Shown one piece after another: positions 23,021 through 34,300 of a stretch of 64,000 bases of DNA. A program made the translations under genes and the position numbers. The notes below the pieces were generated by a model. The model was not told the origin of the DNA, did not search any database, and saw only the letters and a list, made by a program, of their open reading frames with translations. Each line of letters opens with the position of its first letter. Position 1 is the stretch's first letter. The DNA is from Evernia prunastri (Eukaryota; Ascomycota; Lecanoromycetes; Lecanorales; Parmeliaceae): assembly GCA_003184365.1 (NCBI GenBank), contig NKYR01000064.1, forward strand, positions 62,001 through 126,000, written 5' to 3'.

Positions 23021-23293
23021 GCTCAGCCTCGCACAAGCTTTTGAAAGCAAGCAATGCCAACAACCACAGGAAACGGTACCTGAAGCCCAACCTTGCACAA
23101 GGCTTTTGAAAGCAATGCAATGCAATGCTAACAACCCACGGGAAAGGGCACCTGAAGCCCAACCTCGCACAAGGCTTTTGAAAGCAAGCAATACCTCACA
23201 ACCGAGGGGAAAGGGGCACCTGAAGTCCAACCTCGCGCAAGGCTTTCGAAAGACAAGCCGATGCATAAAAAGCACGGGGGAAAAGGGGCACCT
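23021..23293. repeat. Minisatellite, four units of ~64-72 bp
   Basis: Units start near 23021, 23085, 23157 and 23225. Each carries a CTCGCACAAGGCTTTTGAAA-like core followed by GCAAGCAAT and a GGGAAAGGGCACCTGAAGYC-like block. Unit length varies between 64 and 72 bp, which breaks any frame. Confidence 0.9.
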
Positions 23294-23655
23294 GGAGTTC
23301 GTAAAGGGGTTTTTCTTATACGTAAATAAATATATATGGCGAATGAATTAGATAAACGAAATGTTCAAACGAGATCACAACAAGCAGATATTCATACGTC
23401 GAAAAGAACGTTCGAGATGATGATAGAAGTCGCCAGCCCAGATGATTAGATCAAAGTCGCAATCCACCAGTTCCAGCACACGTTCCCCGCCCTACCCTAT
23501 AATATATGCCCCCCCGTCCCGCTATACCCCCGTCCCTTACCCAGCCGAAAAAAACGCCCAACTCGAGCGAGATGCTCTTTCGCAACCGAGACGACGACTG
23601 AAACAACATAACAACATCGAAGGAGCGAAAAAAAAAAAACACATGGCAATCCGCA

Positions 23656-25895
23656 TCATTTCTTCCCCGCCATCCGTTTCCAAATACTCCCCCGGCTGGC
23701 CTCCGGCGGCGTGGCCGGCGTGATCGGACTGAAGACCTGGGGTCCCCCACGGGACGAGGACGACGCCGCGCCCGCGTTACCACCAGGCGACATGACGTCC
23801 TGGTTCGGGAGCGGACTGTACGTGTCATTCGACGGCTGACGTCTCGACGGCGGCCGGACCGACGGCGGCGGCGCTGTAGGCTTGGGCGGTGGGGTGGGCG
23901 CGGTGAGGTGGAGGCTCGGGGTGGAGTCTCGGGAGTGACGTTTCCCGCGCGAGACGCGGTTCGCCAAGGAGAAGCGGCCGGAAGACTGGCTCAAGGGTGA
24001 CCCGGCGGCGTTCCTGTGCGACGACCGTCGCCGGGACGACGAAAAGGACGCTTGGTTCGAGAGGGTAGGGGTGGAGCCTTCCAGCTCTCCCACCGAGGAC
24101 CCCGGTAGCTCCGCAGGGGGCGCCGCGGGATCGTACAGTTCGTGGAAGGGCCGCAGTGGTCCCCCGTGCGATGGCGGAAGCTCCGGTCTCGACACGTCGC
24201 CGGCGGCGACCTCGGACCTGAACACATCACCTCCGGCAACCTCGGCCACGCCTGACCTGTCCCCGGGGTATCTGGCTTTCTCATCTACCCACTGAGCTTG
24301 TGCAGCTTCAGCTTTGGCCTTTGCTTCCTCGGGAGTGGAGCCTTGCATTTCGTAGCGTTGATTCTCGTTGCCAACGCCAAGCTCTTGTTTGAAGCCTTGT
24401 CGATGCTGATCTTCTCTCTCGCTATCAAGCATCCTCGCCTTCTCGGCCTGCTCCTTCTCCGCCTCTTGCTTAGCCCGGTGCTTCTTCCAGAGGACTAGAC
24501 CAATTGCGGCAGCGATGACAAGGACACCCACGACAACACCCACTGCGATCCCCACGGTTTTACCAGTCGAAGAGCCCCCAGAGCGTGCCGTGTCACTTGG
24601 AGACTGGATAGCCACAAGATTCTGCTGCGAATCCTCCGTGAAAACACATTCCGAAACCGAGAAGTTTTGGCGTTCCCAGTCTACAGTGAGATATGCTTCC
24701 TGAAGAAACGTCCTTCCTAATGTATACTGCGTATCGTTATCCGCCCTGCGTAACGGGAAATATTTGGCACTGCTGGTCAAATTTGCAGCGGGCGGTTTCA
24801 ACGTCAAATCAAAGCTGGCATACGGCAGCGTGACATTGACTGTTTCGCCTCCGCTCGCTGTGCTACCCAGAGTGAAGGTGACACTGGCATTTTGGGCCTT
24901 CAATTGAGATTCCAGCGCGTTGTTGACCAGATAAAGCCCATTCGTCTCGTTGTACGTCAATCCGAACGCACTTTCGAAAGCTTGACATGCTTCCACAGGG
25001 AGCCAGATCTGCGCCTCTGTGGAATCGACCAAGGCCATAATACCATTTGGCAGCAGATTGCTTGTAGTCCCGTTCTGATCGACTGATGAGATCGACTGTA
25101 TCCCCACCATCAGACTGCGACCCTGCTGCGATGCAAATGGTATTGATAGGTTGTTTGGCGTGAAACGCCCTGAATCAACACCCCCGAGCGTCAGGGAACC
25201 AAGCACCTGCTTCAAACGGTATTGGGCTCCAGCTGTATACCCAACGCTGAGACTGGGTATCAGGTTCTGATTCTTCAACGTAGTCATATAGCTTACTTCC
25301 CCTCGCTCTTGTTCCGTAAAATTGGTCGAAGCCGGATTGACGCCAAAGAACCCCAGATAGAAATCATCGATCGAAAACGCCCCAACAATCTGGTGCGGTA
25401 GGGAAGGCCCACCGCTACCTTGGATCCCTAAACCAACTGTGTCATTGCCATATCTCGCACTGCCCGTTGAACCCAGATTTGTTTCTGCGCCTAATGCATA
25501 GAACCCGTACTGGCTCCAGGTGGAGGAGGTGTTCGGATTGAACAAGAGTCCACGGCCGTTGCTACATGTGGTATCGCCCACAGCACATCCTTCGGTCGCG
25601 ACGACCCAGGTCGTGGATATTTCGGTTGAGACAAACACTCGGACGTCTTGAACGGGCGTGCCCACCTGGATGGTGAAAGAGGACCAGGGGCCATCGTCAC
25701 CGTCCCTATATGCGGTCAGAAATGGTTCGGGATTCTCGTGAGCGCAGAAAGCTACCAGTTTTGTGAGGGTGCTACGGAAATGGGTGTAGGCACTGCCGAT
25801 GCTGATGCCCTCTCAACCAGAGCAAACCTGGAGGCAGACACAAGCATGATGCATTGCGAGAGCCAGAGGAGGCGAGAGAGCATAGGAGTCTGCAT
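23656..25895 (-). CDS. Membrane-anchored aspartic-protease-like (A1 fold) protein with altered active site
   Basis: Two exons, 25895-25756 and 25705-23656, with a 50-nt intron; 729 aa. ATG at 25895 opens a signal peptide (MLSRLLWLSQCIMLVSASR region). The A1 pepsin-like domain covers about residues 47-400. The intron joins to WDGDDGPWSSFTIQVGTP, the usual start of the fold. The first active-site motif, normally DTG(S/T), reads STEIS, so the catalytic Asp is missing. The second reads DSTEA and keeps its Asp. Many N-glycosylation sequons follow, then a transmembrane segment (TVGIAVGVVVGVLVIAAAIG, about residue 440) with a KKHRAK stop-transfer. A roughly 250-residue Pro/Ser-rich cytosolic tail completes it. 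It is probably a surface protein that binds rather than cuts peptides. This STE/STA-type variant is a recurring fungal group, as I recall. Confidence 0.85.
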
Positions 25896-26654
25896 GTTGA
25901 GCTCTCCGCGCCAGAACGCTTGTAGAAAAATAGAGGGGTTATTAAAGGACGCTGGGCGCCGCAAATTGATATTATTTCAAATTGTCATGATACAAAAGGT
26001 AGCGCCGTTGATGGGTCTCACTTGCGATGTCGGTTAGGAGGGGACTGAGAGAATGAGAAGAGGGTGGATGTTGTTGGCGCCAAAATTGTAGGATGTCAGC
26101 TTCGCCCCGCGCCCAAGCCGAAATAGAGATCATCTCGGCCTTCTGTGGTTGCATGCATATCTATTTACCTGGCCAATCAACGGTCGAACAATTCACCCTA
26201 AGAGGTTTTAACTTGGTTCACCCGATCTAAAAATTTACAAAGTAAGTACCTAGCAGTACATAAGCAAATTTCACCTACTTTACCTTAGGTATGTACAATT
26301 TGGTAGTACGATCAGTATATGCCAATAAGTATGAGTACAATGATTTGGAAGCCCCATGAGAATTTGTTAGAGTTAAGACCCTTGCGAGCCTTGCTGCTTC
26401 AGAGCATGTTTGACACGCGCTCTCGGCTCCACTTTCTCCACGTGGGATCCCGCTGATTCCGGAAACGCAGAGCAGACAATGTTCTACTGGCCAGATTGCC
26501 CTGCAAAAGTCAATGCCAAAATCAATACATACAATCATTTCGCGGGATTGGAGCAAAGGTGAAGATTATGTTGGACGAGTACTCCTATGCTACCAGCTGC
26601 GATATGGACTTCTACTCCATGGTACGCATGAGGATTATTCTATCAAGCCCAGCG
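25896..26654. other. Spacer between protease-like gene promoter and trehalase 3' end
   Basis: No gene supported. It contains the promoter of the protease-like gene and the trehalase 3' region, with short TACCTA-rich stretches near 26245-26292. Confidence 0.5.
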
Positions 26655-29535
26655 CTATGCTTCCTCGCTGGCTTCAGTAGCCTTGCGGAATGTCTCCCAC
26701 GGAGTACAAGTTCCCTGCGTGATGATTTACGCGTCAGTCTTGTTGCTTCAAGAGGGCATAGGGAACCTTTGAACACGCCTAGAGACTGAAAATTCCAAGA
26801 CATGTATCAAGACTCAACTTTCAGGTTGAAAGAGGGAAAAGGAGAGCCCAGATATACGTACCAAAGCGCGCCTCATGTGGGTATTTACAATAGTCAGACC
26901 ATACACGTAGCTGAAATTCACCCATCCGAAACCTGACAAAAGTTTAGGAACTAGCCCATGTATTGCTTCAGGAACGTGGCTGCTTACCCTCTTTCGCCAC
27001 GCCTTTGAAGTCGCTACCTTGATCTGTGCACATTTGAGGATCAGCATCCCTTTCGAATGGGCTAGAAGACAGTCCAATAGCTCGAGGGTCTCGATGTTAC
27101 CTACTACCATATTCTGCATCAACTTTGTGAGGATCGATAGGTCGAGTAACATCGTATTTCTCTACTACTATCCCGTTGAAATCGACAAAGGCTTTGGTAA
27201 CCATGTAGAGCCATTTGTACGCAAGCCGCTCGGCCTCGTCCTGAAATCCATATCTTAGGAATCCCCCCCAAGCTAAGATTTGCTATACACATAGGCTCGG
27301 AGTCAGCGTTGCCTGTTCATAATGAGGGTAACGACCCTCGCATCATGTTCACAAAGCGAACAGAGGAATTTGGTCTCTATAATTACGTACTTGAGGTGCC
27401 CATCCTGTCAAGTGTCAGCATTGCTCGGAATTCGAGATGTTTGACACATGCTTACCATAGGGGTAATCCCACTGACGGCTTGGGCGGTCGATGCTAATTG
27501 GCCCGCGAGACTCTCTAGTGCCAGATACCAACCCTCCAAATGCTTCAAATTTCGGGAGTGCTTTTATCACCAACAGAGCTGCTTGGTGAGGGCTCGCTAG
27601 GCCTGCCCACATTGCCCAGAAAGTGGTTGCAGTCTCGTATCCAGTTTGCTCCCGCTTGACGGTATCGTAATCAAAGTACATCCCCTTGCTTTCATTCCAG
27701 AGGTAACGATCGATTGCCTTTCTGGATTAAGATTTCGAGGTCAGCTTCCCCTAATTTAGACGCAATCTGAACTCATTTCTGTTTCAAGGTGGATCTGGAT
27801 TCTGGGAATACGTACCGTCGACTCTTGGCTCTCCGGTCCCACGCTGCTGAGGTCTCCTTCTGATTGGCTTTCGTGCCGTAGGCGACTACGCACATTTCGG
27901 CTGGAATCTCAAGATGGTCTTCGAAGAAAAGCTGAATGCACCGAGCAATGTCGGTTTCGTACTTATATAACAGCGAATTCAGATCGATAGTCGCAAGGTT
28001 TGCCGCCACGTTCTCGAGACGATAAGAAGTATCATGGCCGGATTCTCTGACTGCTCTGTCATGTAAGAAGTATTCATCCAGTTCAGGCTCGGTAATTGTT
28101 CCATCGTCCCTGTTGTACGCTTGAACAAATTCAGGGTATTCCATGTGGTATTTTTTTGCAAACGGTTCAAGGATATGGGTGAAGTGGCTGGCTTCCGTCT
28201 CGGGCGGGACGCCAATACCTTCTGGTCGATAACGAGACAAGCCGGTGAGAGGATCAAATCTTGGGAATGCCGTCCAGACGGTGTAGTACTCTTTGATGGC
28301 CGCCAACATAGCTTCACGGAGGAAGTCCAAGGCGTCGGCTTCATGGCGAATCTTGTCGTATACTCTGAGAGCCATGTCTGTAAGGAACGGAGGTTGAGTG
28401 CGTCCCAGGTAGTATGTACGATTGGCATTAAAGATCTTGCCGTAGTGCTTGATGCAAAAGCAGAAGTTCTGAACCATGGACTTGGTCAGATCGGTTCGTT
28501 CGTTGAAAATAAGTCCAAGTGACTCCATGTAGCTGTCCCATCCGTACATTTCATTGAAGCGTCCGCCGGGCACGACAAAGGGAAGGCCGCGCAGCTCCTT
28601 GGCTCCGGTACGAGACGATGTCCATTCCTCCATGGCGAGAGCCAGCAGTCCTGGTTTGTCGTTAAGGTCTCTAATCCCTTCAGGAGTGAGGTCATAAGGA
28701 GTGAGGACTTGAACGTCAAGGCGAATCAGAGGCTGTTCTCTCGCGAGTTGCTCGTAGTATTGGACCTGGTCCGGGCAACTCTCCGGGATGTATATCCGCG
28801 GCCTTGGATCGTCAGTCCAATCCTTAGGGTCTCTTCCCGCTTTCTCAATCGACGAAGCGTCAATACGCCGAGTGAGATTTGGCCAGAACGAGTATCGAAT
28901 CAACCGCGAGAGGCGTTGAACAGGATTCTCGTTCAATCGGGCCTCGTCCAAGACGATTTGTTTCCTCCCAGAATCCTTCGCTAGGGTCAGCTCCTGAAGC
29001 AAGTTTGACAGCACTGGTAGAATCCAACCAATCAGCAACTACTTTAGATGGAAGTGGAGCTATGGAGTGGAAGCTTGGGGAGAGAATCATGCGCTGTTGG
29101 CACCTGGGGCCAATCATACTGTAATTTCCACGAACATCATAATGCTTCAAACCATGAGATGATTCCGTTCCCAACGAGAGAACCTTAGGGCCAGAATCGT
29201 CAATAGTGATCTGAACGTTCTGGTCGGTATCTTCTCTTGACAGGAGACTTTTGAGGGTTGCGTCCACAGGAATGAGGAAACGGCGGGGTTCGCTCGCAGT
29301 ATCATCTGCCAGCAACATGTATCAGCAGCCTTGCAATAGGCCAAAAATTGATGGGCTCATACCCAAGCTCAGTCGTCGAAAGGCAGGCTGTGTGCTTGCA
29401 ACGAGAAGCTGTTCTAAAGGTGAGCAACCATCTCAGAGACATTGAAAGGAGCTGTACAGAAGTATGGGTTCGGTGACCGTGATGGTCAGAGTCCTCCGCT
29501 TTGAGGTGAATGTCAAGGAGACGAGGAGCTTGCAT
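26655..29535 (-). CDS. NTH1: Neutral trehalase (GH37)
   Basis: Hydrolyses alpha,alpha-trehalose to two glucose in the cytosol. Ten predicted exons: 29535-29458, 29408-29363, 29305-29120, 29013-27816, 27721-27456, 27404-27391, 27282-27105, 27023-26988, 26932-26862 and 26714-26655 (2133 nt, 710 aa). All phases match. The calcium-binding element typical of the cytosolic fungal enzyme is DTDQNVQITIDD. The two GH37 signatures are PGGRFNEMYGWDSY and QWDYPYGWAP, the second completed by a 14-nt microexon. The C-terminus RRALGTCTPWETF is only obtained if the last 147-nt intron is spliced whole. No signal peptide is seen. The short N-terminus lacks an obvious RRXS phosphorylation site cluster (one FRRLSL site is present), so control by protein kinase A and 14-3-3 proteins is only plausible. 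Intron-exon ends in the first 100 residues are the least certain. Confidence 0.9.
26715..26861 (-). other. Introner-like intron (copy A, last intron of trehalase)
   Basis: 147-nt GT-AG intron (gtacgt...cacgcag) with the branch-site candidate ACTGAC near its 3' end. It resembles the 140-nt intron at 61043-61182 along nearly its whole length. The shared core includes AAGTTGAG, CTTGAT, ATGTCTTGG, TCTCTAG and AAGACTGAC in the same order. The exons on either side are unrelated to those of the other copy. Confidence 0.6.
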
Positions 29536-29929
29536 TTTAGTAATGATAGGGGTAGTAGGCGGCAAAAGTAACGTGCTATAGGCAGAAGTGAGGGGAAAAG
29601 TAGTAATATTTAGGGAGAACCTCTTTGTTGATGTAAAGGAAAGATGTGAATCTACCTACAAATTTGAGCCATTTCATGGGGTAACATCATGGTTCTTGCC
29701 CTTTTCAACAAAATCGAATTCGGGAAGAAATGCCTCGTAACTGCAATTTGCTTTGTAGGTCTCATTCCGCATGCTAAAATCCATTGGGTATATGTCAACG
29801 CTCAATAGCCAGCAGTGACACAAAGCCTCGCATAAAGACCGCTCAACAACCGTCGATGCCCCTCGTTACGCCTTCTATATGCAATTGGGTCATAGATATG
29901 TAATCCTTGATCGTTGCCCCGTGTGGTCT
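29536..29929. promoter_or_regulatory. Trehalase promoter with stress-element-like AGGGG sites
   Basis: AGGGG occurs at 29548-29552 and 29591-29595, upstream of the trehalase ATG. AGGGG/CCCCT is the yeast stress element, which fits a stress-linked trehalase, but two pentamers can occur by chance and one is very close to the start codon. The rest of the spacer is the 3' flank of the membrane-protein gene. Confidence 0.3.
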
Positions 29930-30415
29930 TCATGCCTTGGTCTTGCCTGAACTCGCGGAGCGAGAAAACCTGAACAGGCGGGACCGCATCAGCTAGCGGT
30001 TCCAAGGTCACCGTCGAGGCCGGAACTACTTACGGTGTCCTTGCTTGCGCGTTTTGTGGCGGCTCATTCTCCTTGTTCCAAAACCGCGATTTGTACGCCG
30101 GCCAGCTCGAGTAATTCCAGGCCTTTACAAGGAGGCTGTGACAGCAAAAGGGCATGTTAGCTCTGACTACGCTTTCAGTGACACGTCGATACTTCCATAC
30201 CTCTGTGTACGATCAACGTAATTCTCGTTTCTGACTTCCTGGACCCCAATTTTCATGCCATCCTTGCCAAAACTGATGTTCTTCTTCTCCATCTTCTTGG
30301 ACGTTTTCTCAGCTACATCTGTAGCGATTGTGTATACCACATAACTAATAAACGCAGCGACGGTGACGACGACAAAGAAGATGACGAGAGGGACGACCTT
30401 CGCGAGGAGAGTCAT
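29930..30415 (-). CDS. Small single-pass membrane protein, unknown function
   Basis: Three exons, 30415-30201, 30135-30034 and 29969-29930 (357 nt, 118 aa); introns are 65 and 64 nt, GT-AG, with matching phases. ATG at 30415 starts MTLLAKVVPLV. A membrane helix covers about residues 6-30 (VPLVIFFVVVTVAAFISYVV), followed by a basic KTSKKMEKK stretch. That suggests an N-out, C-in or signal-anchor protein with a hydrophilic tail. The tail has a conserved-looking WNYSSWPAYKSRFW block and a Ser/Lys-rich end. The layout recalls small uncharacterised fungal ER or mitochondrial membrane proteins, but I do not recognise a named family. The alternative upstream start lacks an ATG. Confidence 0.68.
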
Positions 30416-31396
30416 GGCTGGTTTTTGAGAGCCGACGAGGGATGGCACGTGCGAAGTGTTTTCGGTGCCACTGATTGTTTGAGGCCTGGTTTTGAGGCTT
30501 GAGCAAGAGCGACAATGTGGGCACTCAGGTTGAACGGATACACATATCAAGAGAAGGACGGCAACATCTTGGAAGCTGTCCTGCCAAAGTACAGTAGTCT
30601 TGCACAGCCTCCTTCAGCTGCCAAACTTTCTGCAAGTTTCATTCTTGGTCGCCGAGCTGACAGGGTTCTGTAGGGCTGAAGAACTTCGGCCAGTCTACGA
30701 GCATCGCGACTTGCCCTAAAAAGCTAGAACGAATATCTCAGCATGAACAAGGCAATCATAATGATCATTTGAGCAGGAAGATGCAGCTTATGGTCAGACT
30801 AGATTGACCGCATCACTCTGAGCAGCTGGTATTGTGACACGGCGGACCGCCCAATCGTTAAAGCCTCGGCAGCTGTTTCGCATCTAGACACACTCTTTCC
30901 CTCTTTCGCTCTTTCGCTTCACCCTCGTTGGCTGATAAATCAGATCAAGGCATTGATGCAATCTTCGTTGCATATTGTTGCATCCAGACCGCAGTGCTGC
31001 CACATACCGAAGCCACCATGGCCTAGTCCCTGATCCAATCCCCCAAGCGTCACGTCTTGCTGATTCTAGTGCTTGATGGAGACAGTCAGTACAGCACTGG
31101 TGTCCGAAATCTACTGGAGTTTAGTGCCAAATGTGATCTAACATCATGGAATGGGAAACGGGATGTTGAAGGAGAAGAAGCAAAATACGAACCTGGGGCA
31201 AGAAATACTGGACGGCGACTGCAGCTTAAGAAATCAGGCGATAATTCTTGATTTCCCTAATCTAGTCCTTACCTCTCGTGAGGGTCTGACATTATGCGAC
31301 ATTTGCTAGGATACAAGGTGCTTCCACAGAGCGCCCCTTCGTAAGATAGATATGCAACGGAGTCATCGCGCAAGAACATGCAGACTTTCCCTGCTT
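30416..31396. other. Intergenic spacer, promoter of the small membrane protein and 3' flank of alpha-COP
   Basis: No gene supported. It includes CTTTCGCTCTTTCGCTTCAC near 30903-30922, a pyrimidine-rich promoter-like stretch. Confidence 0.5.
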
Positions 31397-34300
31397 CTAA
31401 GCCGCAAACAACCTGATCCCGCTCGCTGGAGCCCCAATCTCGCAAACCTCGCAGACCTTGCAGACCTGCCCCTTGAACTCTGAATGATATTTCGCGCCGT
31501 CGAAAGGACAAGCGACACTTGGTGAGCCGCCATATATTGGTGTGTGAGAAGAAGCGCACACATCGAATTCGGCAAATTGGTCAAACTCAATGTCAATCTT
31601 GTCCTGCGGACTTCGTTCGCACTGTGACTTGATCTTCTTTGCCTATGGAGGATTAACAAAGCCTGTCATCGTGAGGGTTCCAGCGCACAACATTGCTTAC
31701 CTGATCTAAAAGCTTGGCCGAACCCCCGTTTGCAAGCATGCGGTTAGCGAAGCTGAGGGCCGATGAGTAATTCTTGTTTGTGAAAGCTAGTTTCATGGCA
31801 GCCATGAGCGCGAGCTGGCGATGGCCCACTTCAAGCTTAGGTATTGTGAAGTAGGCCGAGAGCTCAAGACTTCGCTTGATATTGTCTTCACCCTCGGCAG
31901 GCAGGGCCCTTCGCCCCAGCTCCAATGCCATCGCTGTAGCGTACTCAGCGGCCGTCGTGATGATTTTCTTCGCTTCACCAACGTCTTGTTGGGAGCTCAC
32001 AGCATTGACTAGTAGAGAGTGTAAAATTCGCTTGAAGGTCTTCAGACCATCATCCAGTTTGTTCGATCTCATCGCACTGTAGCCTTCCTGCAAGTCTGCA
32101 CTAGCGATTAATTCTAAGTCCCTAGGTATGATAGGAAGCAGCTTCCGGGAATCAGTTTCCTCGACATTCCGGCGCACGTAGTTGACGAGAGGAGGCAATC
32201 CCGGAGTCGCTGGTAGGTATGTCCTAGAAGCTTGGTAGATTTCCAGGAAGCGGGGTTTGAGAGGTGCAAAGTTGACGGCGCCCACTTGTCGGTTGAGGAG
32301 CTGCATAGCGGTCTCAAAAGATCCAGCAGCAGCATGGTCAGCAGCGATTGGTGAGTTGCGGGCCCATAGATCGGCTTCACTACTGCCGGCGCCAGCATCT
32401 GCACTTTCAACGTTGACGAAGTCGGACTCGACCTCAACATTGATATCGTCACCCATGTCCCAGCCTGCTGCATCTTCGTCTTCCTCGCCACCCAGCTGGC
32501 CATCTCGGGTTATAGCTTCGTCCTCTGGGACGCTTTCGATGTGGTCAAACCCGTTCGATGTTTGGAGAACATCGTCATCCACAGCTCCAACTTCACCAAG
32601 AAGAGCTTTCTCGAAAAATGAATGGGAGGCTGCTTTCACCGGCCAATTTCCTTTATGTGTGTGAACAATAGGTTTTGGTGGTTGTAACGGCGTGCCCATC
32701 GTAGGCAGAGAGATCTGATCCTCTGCCAGCCCACTAGCTTCAAGGATTGTTTGGCATTCGTCTTCAAGTCCTGCGGCTTTGGCTGTTGCATATGCCAGAG
32801 GGTCTGCCTTGATTAGCATCGTAATCGATCAAGAAGCGGACTGTGCAAGAAACCCACATAGGTCAAGTTCCTGAAGCATTTGAACCCGGGCTTCGACATC
32901 TCCCATATACAAAGCGTTTTGAAAGCGCGATTGGAAGTCTCCGCGATGCTCCGCGATTTTAGCCATTCGAGCAAGCTTCTCTCCATCACCCGTCGTAAGG
33001 TAGAGGAAGGATAGTTTGTCAAACTGCCGGAGTTTCTGGTACGTCATTTCCACGATTGTGTGGTTTCCATGCGCAAGAGCTTCAGTACCCAGTCGAGTCC
33101 AAAGCTTCGGTCGGTCAAGCTGTTTTGCCATGTCTACAGCGACATCAAGGTTGCCGCACTCAATGGCGAGCTCGAATCTTGTTTGAGGGTCCTGCACAAA
33201 TTGGAGAGCAATCTCTGGGTACCCTTTCTTCTGCAGGTACGAGATGATGCTTTGGCCGACGAGACTCGATGTCTTGATGATCTGCAGCATCTCTTCATAG
33301 TTTCGCTTGACAAGAGCGAGTTTGAATCGATACTCGGTGGGGTCAACGTCCAGCACTTTCGGCTTGGAGGCACGATCCAAGCAGTATACACTCCGGGCTT
33401 TGACTCGGACAAGGTACACTGTTTGGTCGAGTGTTCTGACGATGCCATTGTCTCTGAAAGAACGTTAGCGCTCTCCTCCAAGGTATTCGATTTGCCTACC
33501 CATTGAGTAAAGTGTATTTAATGTGATTAAGGGTCGAATATAATAGTACCCCAGCGTCATCCCATGCTGCAGACTTAATCCGGATCGTCTCGTGAAGCGT
33601 ACTGACTTGCTCTAAAGATTTCGTAACAATCGTAACGTTATGCTTGCTAAGCAGAGCTGCGTAAAGGCCATCGCTCGACCAGACAACGTATTTGACACCG
33701 ACGACTGCTAGCTCGGCAAGCTGTTTCTTTTGCTGAATATCATACAAAGCCACAGATGTAGCAGTGACCATCAAGATGCATCCAGTTCCCCCGAAGAACA
33801 CATCAGTGGTCCCTGGAGGTGGCTTGATTGTTTTCGTCGTCGAGTTGGTGAGGTCCTTGATGTCCACTTGCTGAGTTGAATGGGTGAACACTGCGAATCG
33901 GTTGCGCGCCACGAATATAGCGGAGTTGCCTTGACCCTTCTTGAATTCTGTGGGCTCAATCGCTCCAGAGGCATCACGAGGAAGATGGATCAGCTCATAG
34001 GTACCGCTGTCAATAGGGGAGGTGACAAGTACGGCGCGCTCGGCTGGATTGTAGGAAAGAGTCCTAGGTGGTACCCATGGACTGCCGAATTTTCGGAGAG
34101 ACAGGATCGCAGGTGATTCAGAATGCTTCGAAAAGTCGTACGAGCGTATGAACTTCTCTTTCGTGATGTAGAAGAGCTGATTTTGGTAGTTGACCGAAGC
34201 AGGCCTCTCTCTTTCCAGCTTGAAAACCATGACTCCATTATCATGGCCAGCAGCGAACAGATTTATCTCGGGATGTGCTGCGATAACCCAGAATCGATCA

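Larger units (their letters stand above)
18629..23655. other. Five-kilobase repeat-rich gene desert
   Basis: No gene supported. It begins with the promoter of the C2H2 gene. At 20064-20415 it carries three unrelated short tandem repeats. An inverted repeat with CCATATCCAT motifs lies at about 21160-21230, and a 100-bp duplicated block and a minisatellite at 22741-23293. Frequent TAGGTA-like motifs (for example 20436-20446 and 21841-21852) occur. ORFs of up to 128 codons inside the minisatellite are repeat by-products. Confidence 0.6.

Noticed and set aside
22965..23351. 128-codon ORF over the minisatellite
   Set aside because: Repeat unit lengths are not multiples of three, so the frame is not preserved between units.
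26612..26803. Minus-strand ORF with LGVFKGSLCPLEATR as last trehalase exon
   Set aside because: A splice into it is possible, but the longer intron to 26714 gives the expected trehalase C-terminus RRALGTCTPWETF, and the ORF lies inside the intron that resembles the one at 61043.
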